Assembly: GCA_036936605.1 (NCBI GenBank)
Contig: JAUPFV010000005.1
Coordinates: 56,936,742 to 57,000,741, forward strand
Source of the DNA: Limnanthes douglasii subsp. nivea
Taxonomy: Eukaryota > Streptophyta > Magnoliopsida > Brassicales > Limnanthaceae
Direction of reading: 5' to 3'
DNA: 64,000 nucleotides
Position 1 is the first letter of the stretch; each line of letters opens with the position of its first letter. The notes beneath the pieces are model-generated. The model did no database searches. It was given only the letters and a program-made list of their open reading frames with translations, and was not told the origin of the DNA. The position numbers were made by a program, and so were the translations under genes. Of the stretch, positions 55,675 through 64,000 are shown in pieces.

Positions 55675-58083
55675 ATGAAAAAGCCAGAAACAAGCAAAAA
55701 ACCTGAACCAACCAAAAACAATATTTTCGATATATACGATTATAATAACATCTCTAAAAGAGCTGCCGAATAAAACTGCATGTGTAATCGACAACTCCCC
55801 AAAGTTCTTTTCTCGCATGATACGATAAGGTTCTTTCGACCTCAACCGAAACCGTTCTTCTGGAAAAACTATCCCTACCTTGCCTCCAACCCCTTCCACT
55901 CTTGTCTCAACTCGTCAGCTAGGCCCGAATTCCTTTTTTGATCAAGGTCGATCATCTCATACCGACCGATCTTCTTTCTCGACTCTAAAAACTTCACACG
56001 CCAATCGTTTCAATTATCGATTTTTAGCTATATGAGATTTGAGTGCCTCATCTTCATCCAACGCTCTGAGATGGTTCAGCTGGCTTCCACTATTATCAAA
56101 TTGTTTACTAGACATAACACCGTTGCCACCGCTAGGGGTGTGGCACAACTTGATTCAGAACATATATAAGATCGAAAACTTGGGGATGCTACCACTGTTA
56201 CTGAACCTCAAAACCGAGGCGAATCAATTCCTAACAATGATCGTGTCGCACCCAACTCTGGCCAGGTTAACCCTACTTCCGCCCCTAAGGAATTGACCGT
56301 CGCTAAAAAGGTTTTTCCGACTCGAAAGAAAACCATAAGGGTTTGTGTCTTATACATACTTTTTTTTAAATATTTTTTTTCCTTTTACCTCTAAGGCAAA
56401 ATTACGGGCTCTGAAAAAGGAGCATATGGAATTGGCCTCATAAACTTTTAAAGGGCTGAAGGATTAAGCCAAAAGAAACTAAGGTTGGGCTTTTCATCGT
56501 TGAGTCATGCCCGTAAACCTGATAAATAAAAATCTATAATGTTGATCTAATGAAGACAAAGTAGTTAAAGGTGGCACAGATCCTATCGACTTGGTGGAAA
56601 AACTACAACCCCACGATGACATTGTCATATTACCTAAGTGCAATCGAGATCCCAATAAACATGCCAAGTCAGAGGAGTTGTTCGACCACGAGACAGAAAA
56701 AAATTAGGCATGACTTAGAAAAATCTGAAACAGAGAATGTAGTTGTGGATGCGGCTGGTGTTGAGGCTACAATGATAGATACGGCTAACCTCGGTGCCCC
56801 AGTAGTGCAAATAGTAGATCCCCAACCTCTAATGGTAGAGAATGTCGAAACTGAAAGCACTATCATCCCCATTGGGCCCGCTATTAGTGAAAAAATTCCC
56901 TCGAGTGATGGCTAGAGACAAGACAAAACTCGCGGAGAAAAAAGGAAGAAAACCGCGATTGTCGAGGGTGGAAACCGAAAATCCCGAGTTGCAAAGAAGA
57001 AGAAATCCCAGGCTTTTATTGTGTGAATATCTGATCCACCCATGGTCGAGCATATTATTATACCGAAAATATTTGAACAGTATGAGGGAGGGTCCAAAGT
57101 GGTCGTGCCTGACGTGTGTTCGGAAAAAGCTAACATTATGGATAAAAGAAGTCTTTCAATAAATAATGCAACAATTTTTTAACTAGAAAGTGGAACGGGT
57201 GCGACGAGTTTAGAAAATCAAGCCGATAAGAATGATGGTGATTTTACCCCGTCCTTGGTCATGTCGTTGCACCGTCCCCTGAGAAAACTTTACCTCATTC
57301 CTTAGATGATACAAATCCGAAGGTTGAAGGCATAACACTTGAAGACCCGTTACCCGTAATTTCCTTCCCTGCAATCGATGGTCTTAGCCACCTTGGATTG
57401 TTTGACAATTCTTCTTGCTCAGGGTCCTTTAAACTCCAACAGTCTGACACAATTGTTACCACGTTGTATCATATGCTGGATCCTCTTATGAAAGGAACTC
57501 CAAACAGCTTGATGATGAACTGTTAGTGTCTTAAAGTCAAATATCCAAGTAGGAAGGAAAGTTTAAGGAACAATCTATTTGGTATCACGAATTAATGCTA
57601 GATATGCGGGAGAGAGTCGATCACGCTACTTCTTAGGCTAAGTCGAGCGAAGCCAAACATCAGAAAATCCTAGAAAAGGAGGCCGAAATGCAACAAATCG
57701 AAGGCCAAATATCAACAATTCATTAATACTCTGCACTCCACCAAACTAGCTATTGAAGAAGATCGGGACCAAGCTATTCGGTCATTGGCAGCTCATAAAA
57801 TTCAAACTCGTTTCCGCCGATTTCAAACAGTCAAGGCTATTCGTGAACTCCAAATCAAAACAGTAAAAATGAGTAAGGAATAAAATAATAGGTTCACTTC
57901 CACGTGTGTCAAAACCATGGAAGGGCAAGTCGTCGATGCTAAAGCTGCTTTAGTTATCGATCTCCACCATCGATTTCTGAACCTGCCTCGTGGGTCGTTT
58001 TGGCTGGATGTTCCTTAAAAAGATCATCTCGAAGGGGTTGTTTGTGAAGACGATAGTGACGAAGGGGAAGATGACGAGGACTG
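55675..58083 (+). pseudogene. Antisense extra gene of gypsy copy B
   Basis: The start MKKPETSKKPEPTKNNIFDI continues with YDYNNISKRAAE and then a stop, parallel to copy A. The middle domain is largely lost (56039-56400 unclear). 56571-57160 in shifting frames gives VENVETESTIIPIG, the basic stretch RVAKKKKSQAF and MVEHIIIPKIFEQYEGGSKV, equivalent to IPALFEQYEEGTKV in copy A. 57640-57980 is charged and coiled-coil-like. The end reads LPRGSFWLDVP and then an acidic tail (SDEGEDDED), equivalent to the MWLDVP tail of copy A. Function unknown. Frameshifts show it is dead. Confidence 0.65.
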
Positions 58084-58390
58084 ATCACAAGAGTCATCTG
58101 ACGGCTGAACTTTGCAAAAGACAATTAAGTTTAATTCTATTTCATTTTATTTCATCACATACTAGTGACAACTGTTGTTGCATTGTTTTTGTACCCCGAC
58201 CCTTATGGTTGTGAAACTCTTCTGTATTTTCTGTATCCCAACCCTTGTAGTCGTGTAACCTCGGTATTTTGATGATTGTACCATGTGTTAGTACTAATAT
58301 TTTCCTTTTTTAGTCGAAAGTGATCAGTTTCCGAAACCAAGATGAAGATTGGTAAACAAACTTACAAGTCTAAAACATGAAAATAGTTTA

Positions 58391-58677
58391 GATCAACTTA
58401 AGTTGAAAGACCCCTGAGGTCCAAATAATAAATAGAATGTAGATCAAATGATGTTGAAAAACCCTTAAAGTTTGAACAAATAAAATAATTTAGATAAAGA
58501 GATGTTGTAAAACCCTTAAGGTTCGAACAAATAAAATAATATAGATCAACCGATGTTGAAAACCCCTTAAGGTTCGAACAAATAAAATAATGTTGATCAA
58601 CCGATGTTGAAAAACCTTTAGAGTTCGAATAAATAAAATAATATTGATCAACCAATGTTGAAAAACCCTTATGATGG
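58391..58677. repeat. 51-bp minisatellite between antisense gene and pol, copy B
   Basis: Units begin at 58391, 58442, 58493, 58544, 58595 and 58646, each with GATCAACCGATGTTGAAAAA or a variant and GGTTCGAACAAATAAAATAA. The 17-codon period makes an open frame on minus (58398-58703) that is not a gene. Confidence 0.92.
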
Positions 58678-58759
58678 TTAGGAAAGAGTGTTACCGTGAT
58701 CAATATTGCTTACACTAATATATACAAAATGCAAATATTCAAAATCACTCTAAGTACAA

Positions 58760-59900
58760 CTTGAGGTGTTGGATATTCCAAGGAAACACTAAGGGTCAGA
58801 TATCTTTATCCTTTAACCAATAGGTTCCCGAAATTATCCTTTTTACCACATAATAAGGGCCTTCCTAGTTGGGAGCCAATTTCTCGAGGCTTTTTTCTGT
58901 TGTATGTATGAATATCTTCCTCAAGACCTTGTCGTCGACCTTAAATTCCCTCCTTTGAACTTGTGACGCGTAACTGCTTTGCATTAGGGTCTGGTAATGT
59001 AACAAATGAAAATGGGCATGATTACGCTATTCCTCAATCAAATCAAGAGCAAAACGTCGACTCTCATCATTACCGTTTGCTAAATAATGTTCGACCCTAC
59101 ATGATGAGAACATAGTTTCTGAGGGAATCAACGCGCCCATTCAATACACCATACTGTAAGATGACTTTTGAGTATTTATTTAAGGGGTAGTTCAATATGC
59201 CCACAATACCTCATATATGTATTCTGGCCATTTCCCAGATTTCCCCTCTAATTTTTCTTAAGGCCATTGATAATCGTTCTTTTTGTTACTTTAACCTAGT
59301 TGTTTGCTTGCGGGTGAAAAGGTACTGAAAAATATTGTTGGATTACTCGAGACGAACACAAATCTCTCATTTTGCTACTATCAAATTGCGGTCCATTGTC
59401 CACAGTTAACCTCTGGCGAACATCAAAGTGACAACAAATGTTTGACAATATGAACTTGATTACATCTTTAGCCTTTGTCTTAGATAGAGGTTCAGCCCCA
59501 ACACATTTGGAGAAATAATCCACAACAACCACTATCATCCGCTTTCCCGTTATTTCCATCGGAAGTGGGCCTACCAAATCAACCCCCTGCCGATCAAAAG
59601 TTAACCCCTATGAAACAGACTCAAGTGGCATGGCCAAGATGTGAATTGAGTTTGCAAACTTTTGACAAGTATAACACCTCTTGACAAAATCTCTAGTGTC
59701 GGCCGCTATTGTGGGCCAGTAAAAACCCGATAGCAAAAATCTTCTGATAAAAGCCTTGAAACCATAGTGAGCCAACCTTTCTCCATCATAAAGTTCAGAT
59801 AAAACTATCTACGAATTGTTATGTCCAAGACATCTTAGCAAAGGTCTACTCAAATCTTTTTAGTAAACTACGCCCCATAAAAGTAAAAAATCATGGGCCT
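58760..59900 (-). pseudogene. Ty3/gypsy integrase, copy B
   Basis: 59296-59577 reads MVGPLPMEITGKRMIVVVVD (the first Asp lies just upstream in D-L-V-G-P-L), YFSKCVGAEPLSKTKAKDVI, TVDNGPQFDSSKMRDLCSSR (second Asp) and FSVPFHPQANN, closed by a stop just before the catalytic Glu block. 58770-58970 gives VQRREFKVDDKVLRKIF, LEKLAPNWEGPYYVVKRII and SGTYWLKDKD, the C-terminal part. The zinc region at about 59640-59800 is in poor frames. Confidence 0.8.
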
Positions 59901-59979
59901 TAAACTGTATATATTTGCCAACATTTTATCAGTGGGTAAAATGTTATTCATAAAAAAAATTGGACGTCATATCTCCAGT

Positions 59980-60700
59980 CTGCGCTAGTAATCGTTGAAA
60001 TTTGACAAGCTATCTCTAGTGGGTTATCTAGATCGGTCTTTTTAATTATTGATGGGTCTTCTTGCGCTAAAACTCACAGGTAATCCCTAATGTATGCCAT
60101 TGTTGGCAACGAATCTGTGATTACATTTTCCGCTCTATGGACATGTTCATACGTCATATTTTTAAAATCCGCAGTTAAAACCCCAATACACTTAAGGGAA
60201 TCACTTATTAACTAGAAAATCTTCCAAAGCCAAACCCTTAATGGTCATGTCAGAATGAAATTAACTAGAAAATCTTCTAGGGGGTTGACCCTAATGGCAA
60301 CCCTTCTCTTCTGGCCGGTCAGAATGAAATTAACTAGAAAATCTTCCAAAGCCAAACCCTTAATGGTCGTTCGAGGCTGAAACTCGACGTCAAAATCTCC
60401 TAGCTCAAATAAAGACTTGGTCATCTAACACGAAAAATGAGGATGCTATAGTACAACCTTCAGCAAGAATAACGTTCGAATTATGATGGAATGATCCTAG
60501 ATATAACGTCGTATTTTTCTGGATGCGGTTACCAAGGATAGGGCTAGCTTCCTTAGTTTCAAGTAGTTTTTTTCAGCATCCTATAAACATTTGCTCACAT
60601 AGTAAACCGGCGTAGGGATCGGATCTGCCTCGCGAACAAGCGACATGTTAACTGTATAACCAGACACCACAATATACAAAAACAGAATTTACCTTGACAA
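59980..60700 (-). pseudogene. RNase H remnants, copy B
   Basis: 60360-60430 reads ELGDFDVEFQPRTTIKG, the end of the first RNase H and its linker, matching FDIDFEPRTTIKG of copy A. Then follows a tangle of short direct repeats (60207-60368). EHVHRAENVITDSLPTMAY near 60110 is the end of the second RNase H. The catalytic blocks are lost or unreadable. Confidence 0.6.
60207..60368. repeat. Short nested direct repeats in RNase H, copy B
   Basis: ATTAACTAGAAAATCTTCC and the following CAAAGCCAAACCCTTAATGG occur at 60207 and 60329 (period 122). GTCAGAATGAAATTAACTAG occurs at 60249 and 60318 (period 69). Confidence 0.85.
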
Positions 60701-60719
60701 AGGCTTGACTAATAGAGTG

Positions 60720-61580
60720 GGGGAGGACAAATACTCTTTCAAGTAGAGGAAGGAATTGGTACATACAGGGGTCCAATTGAACTCATTGGCTTCTCTTAAA
60801 ACCTAAAAGAATGGTGCACATTTATCAGAGGTTCGAGATATAAACCTGTTCAAAGACGCCAAACTCCCCGTCAAAATTTAGACTTCTTTGAATTTATTGG
60901 TCAGGACATAGTACTTAGAGCACTTAATTTAATTGGGTCAGCCTTTATTCCTCTTTCAGTGACCATGCACCCCAAGAAGTTCCCATACATAACCCTAAAA
61001 GAAATGTTTTCTAGGCTGAGCTTGAGATTTATTCTTTTCAGGTTGTCAAACGTCTCCTCAAGGTCGAAAAAATGGTCTTCAGCTTTCATACTCTTAACTT
61101 GTAAATTGTCTATATATACTTCAATGTTTTTCCCAATCTCGTCCTCGAAAGCCTTGTTCACCAACCTTTGATAGGTAGCCCTTGCATTCTTTAGACCGAA
61201 CAAAATAACTTTACAGCAATGCAGGCTTCTCCTAGTTATGAACGATGTGTTGTCCTAGTCCTTCTGGAATAATATTATTTGGTTATACCCTGCATAAGCG
61301 TCCATGGAAGATACTAGCTTGTTTCCCGACATAGAATCCACCAATTGGTCAATTCTTGGCATTGGGAAAGGGTCTTTAGGGAATGTCCTGTTGACATTAG
61401 TGAAGCCCACACACATTCTTCACTTCCCATTCTTCTTCTTGACAAGGACGGGTTTAGCCGTCCATAGTGGGTAGTAGGATTCACGGGTATTCCTCACCTT
61501 TGTCAATCTATCTACCTCAGTAATGATAGTCTATGCTTTCTCTTGAGAAAAAGGTTGCCGTTTTTGAATGACTGGTCGGA
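60720..61580 (-). pseudogene. Ty3/gypsy reverse transcriptase, copy B
   Basis: In broken frames before 61203: KDPFPMPRIDQLVDSMSGNK and LVSSMDAYAGYNQIILFQKD hold the first catalytic Asp, then NTSFITR. The open part 60901-61203 has FGLKNARATYQRLVNKAFED, the catalytic loop VYIDNLQVKS where the family has Y-(V/I)-D-D, KLSLENISFRVMYGNFLGCM and VTERGIKADPIK. The second Asp of the loop is Asn, so the enzyme would be inactive even if frames were joined. Copy A lacks this module. Confidence 0.82.
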
Positions 61581-61584
61581 TGTT

Positions 61585-61857
61585 TCATCGTATGGCCAGA
61601 ATATGACAAATTAAGCTATCAGGGACCCCCATCACATATTCTAAACACCAGGAGAATAAATACAATATTTTCTCAAAGAAAGAAATTAACTTTCCGCGAA
61701 CCGCAAAGGACAAGTTCGTTCCAATTTTCAAAACTTTCCCTATGAGAAACTCATAATTCTGGCAGTTCTCGTCCGTAAGTAATAATCTGGGGGTCTCCCT
61801 AGGATCGTTTATGGGATCTGACTCTAAATTTGACCCCGTTAACTGCTGATCTTTCAC
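61585..61857 (-). pseudogene. Protease-RT linker, copy B
   Basis: The open frame contains RETPRLLLTDENCQNYEFLI, KVLKIGTNLSFAVRGKLISF and LFSWCLEYVMGVPDSLICHI, paired with 437-805 in copy A. It ends at a stop where the RT begins. Confidence 0.78.
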
Positions 61858-62204
61858 TTGTTCTATTTCCCTTTCAGTTTTTTATGCTAAATTCGCTCTA
61901 TAACATTGCTTAGCCGTTTCGTGGCTGCTTCGAACTGTTCCCAAATTATAACCGATCACATAATTTGGAAACTGGTGGACCCTGGACGCCACCGCGTACA
62001 TTCTATACAGCTAAGATCTACTCAAGATAGCATTATACGAGGTCGGCACATTCACAACTACAAAAAGTACCGTTACTTGTTTCTTAAAGGGTCCCCGACC
62101 CAATTGTACCACTCATTCAAATTATATGACCACTTTGGTCGTAGCTCATGTAAAACCAATTATATAGTCTGCTCTGATCTTAAAATGACCTGAATTTTTT
62201 TAAC

Positions 62205-62400
62205 TTAGCATACGCTTTCACGAAAATAGTGTTTAATGAGCTCCCCAGCGATTGTGGCCACAAATTCTAGTACGTCTTCATGTGGTTTGGTGATGTCTCT
62301 CATATCATCGTCATCGAAACATAGTATGGAGGACGGAATCCTGTATATGTGAGGCAATGCTCCCGCTTCTAACTGTGTAACTAGGCTCACGGTGTGTCAC
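62205..62400 (-). pseudogene. Ty3/gypsy protease N-terminal remnant, copy B
   Basis: The frame has LCFDDDDMRDITKPHEDVLE and FVATIAGELIKHYFRESVC. The first part equals the lead-in of copy A protease. The active-site D-S-G region is missing or unreadable, which points to an internal deletion. Confidence 0.65.
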
Positions 62401-62479
62401 TTTCAGGAGAAATTAGTGATTCTGGCCATAGTTTTGCCTCCAAAGATAGTTAGCAATTCATAAAATATACACAAGTCAC

Positions 62480-64000
62480 TAACATTCTCTTTACTCTCGG
62501 GAATTATTTCTTCCATAACATTGATTATATTCTGATCCTTGTCGCGTTCTAAATATTTTCTGGATACATAAAATAGATCAGTAATCTCATAAAATAACCA
62601 TTGTAGTTTCCTGCTTCAGTATCTTCATAATCTTTTTAACACCAACATTCTGCTGAGCTTGCTCTTCAAAAATGTCGTCAACTTTCCATCCTCTATTAGC
62701 ATCTAAATTTCTTTCTTTAACGTGATACAATCCGTTGTATCATGTTTCACATCTTTATGATATTTTCAGTATCGGTTATTACGATTTTCTCGAAGGATTC
62801 AGATAGAGAAAGATTTCAAAAAAATGACATACTTCTTGGTCTTTTCAAAGATGGTCGACACACTCCGTTAATTCAGAAAAATGAGCGGGTTGGACCCACT
62901 TGTTAGAAATAGGTCGGGCTGTTTCTTGAGCACTTACTATCTGATTGTGAACCCTTGCTCGTGAGGGATGCAAGCCTTATTCTTTTGGCTGAAATTTCCC
63001 TATTTCCGGGTAGGTGTTGATTGGTTGAGGTTGTGAGATGGGGGTCAGATTCTCCCGGTATAGCACGACGAATACCTACATGCTTTGTTATAACTTAATC
63101 GCCACCTCAGATTCTTGGCTTTTCTCAATCAAAATTCTCTTTTCGACCTGAGCTAACAAAGCCGCAAAAGTAAAAGCTTGTTTCTTCGTCACATCTTTCT
63201 TCAAAGGACTAGGCAAAATACACAATCTAAAACCCGTCAAAGCAATACTTTCTTTGCAATGATGCAATCAGTTTCGATGTCCACAAAAGCATCGGGTGTA
63301 TTTGCTCAGGCTTTTTCCGACCTTCTGTCTATAACTGACAATCATATCTCCATTTTCTCGGATTCCTCTCCACAAAATATCGTCTAAAGATCACCCAAAA
63401 CATATAAAAAAAACATTATGCAACCTTGTGGCAATCGATTATACCATTTTGAGGCGCAGTCTTTGAAATTTTGCGAGTATGCACGACAAATCAATTTGTC
63501 ATCATTATCAAAGTTCAACATAAAGTTTTTGAAAAAATCCAAATGATTGTCAGGGTTCTTCTTGCAATCTTATTTTTTAAGATAGGAAATTTCGAACCGT
63601 TTGGGTAGATGCCCTGAAAGGATTTCATAAAAAAACAGGGATGACCTCCAGTTATGCCCGACCTCGACTACTCTACTTCTAAGACCTTCTACATGGGTCG
63701 TGTATATCCCTTATCGTTTGGGTTAGCAAACTGGTTGCTGATCCTGTATCCTTGAGTCTGACTCTCCGACAGGAAATGGACGTGAAGAGTGTGGTTTTCT
63801 CTCTTCTGTTGACCATGATTGCCATGTCTTTATCCACAGACGCATAAGTTATTTTACTGATTATATTCAAACATTCTTGACTGACGAGACATGTAGTGTC
63901 AGATCTCTTCTGTTCTTAAAATCCTTTTTAACTTCTTTTGGCGTCGATATTCACGGTCTAGGAAGATGAAATTTTCATCTGAATCATAATCGGAGGAATC
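62480..64000 (-). pseudogene. Ty3/gypsy Gag, copy B (continues past window)
   Basis: Broken frames read GHLPKRFEISYLKK near 63600, NPDNHLDFFKNFMLNFDNDD and KLICRAYSQNFKDCASKWYN (63420-63560), the Gag core with its conserved A-x-x-W-Y/F. A zinc-knuckle-like KYHKDVKHDTTDCITLKKEI near 62740 lacks its first Cys. The Gag fragment at 27200-28930 shares H-L-P-K-R-F and D-C-I-T-L-K. The start lies to the right of the window or near its edge. Confidence 0.75.

Larger units (their letters stand above)
55440..64000 (-). mobile_element. Tat-like Ty3/gypsy retrotransposon, copy B (5' end outside window)
   Basis: The minus strand holds Gag (64000 to about 62480), protease, RT, RNase H and integrase (to about 58760), then a tandem array and the antisense gene on plus. 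Shared residues with copy A in protease, linker, RNase H, integrase and antisense protein show the same family. Unlike copy A it retains RT. All modules are broken. The 3' LTR should lie left of 55560; its boundary was not found. Together the two copies bracket the window in opposite directions. Confidence 0.82.

Noticed and set aside
58398..58703. 101-codon protein of 17-residue repeats
   Set aside because: Made by a 51-bp minisatellite whose period is a multiple of three; no start, domain or context supports a gene.

Overview
The window is a plant nuclear sequence, most likely from a eudicot, and consists almost entirely of nested and decayed transposable elements in AT-rich spacer. The plant assignment rests on Ty1/copia elements primed from initiator-Met tRNA, Tat-type Ty3/gypsy elements with an extra antisense gene, L1-type LINEs whose ORF1 resembles plant DUF4283-type Gag, a tRNA-derived SINE, hAT-type terminal repeats and a Stowaway/mariner-type end. 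I found no intact host gene, rRNA, functional tRNA or CRISPR array.

Layout. 1-6400: a Tat-like Ty3/gypsy copy (copy A, plus strand) whose protease is joined to RNase H with the reverse transcriptase deleted, followed by integrase and an antisense extra gene with its own TATA box. 6700-11070: a minus-strand L1-like LINE split by a 431-bp hAT MITE. 11080-13190 and 29845-31600: two copies of an unidentified dispersed repeat. 14390-16080: an unidentified decayed coding trace. 18224-21085: a 2.9-kb hAT-like non-autonomous element containing hairpins, a promoter-like palindrome and an 89-bp tandem array. 21442-26858: copia element 1 (minus, Ale/Retrofit-like by residue pattern). 27200-29300: a gypsy gag fragment with a primer-binding site. 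36250-36660: a copia LTR/PBS remnant. 37560-38040: an unidentified open frame. 38388-43322: copia element 3 (minus). 43723-45880: the N-terminal part of a mariner-like transposase gene with a recognisable intron. 46476-51732: copia element 2 (minus), nearly complete, with a perfect 5-bp target duplication. 52558-52777: a SINE with a 16-bp target duplication. 53280-55120: a second L1-like LINE fragment (minus). 55440-64000: a second Tat-like gypsy copy (copy B), inverted relative to copy A, with the same antisense gene.

How the parts relate. The copia and gypsy pieces encode the usual Gag, protease, integrase, reverse transcriptase and RNase H modules, but every one carries stops, frameshifts or deletions, so none looks autonomous. 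Copia 2 is the best preserved: its two LTRs differ at about a dozen positions by eye, and its pol is broken by only a few stops. The gypsy antisense gene occurs in both copies, each time under a separate TATA box, and encodes a protein resembling the plant 'putative gypsy-type transposon' domain followed by a lysine-rich segment and a conserved C-terminal tail. It is the most informative accessory gene in the window.

Limits. All calls come from reading the sequence and from family knowledge; no database search was run. Lineage names below family level are provisional, and element boundaries without target duplications are approximate.
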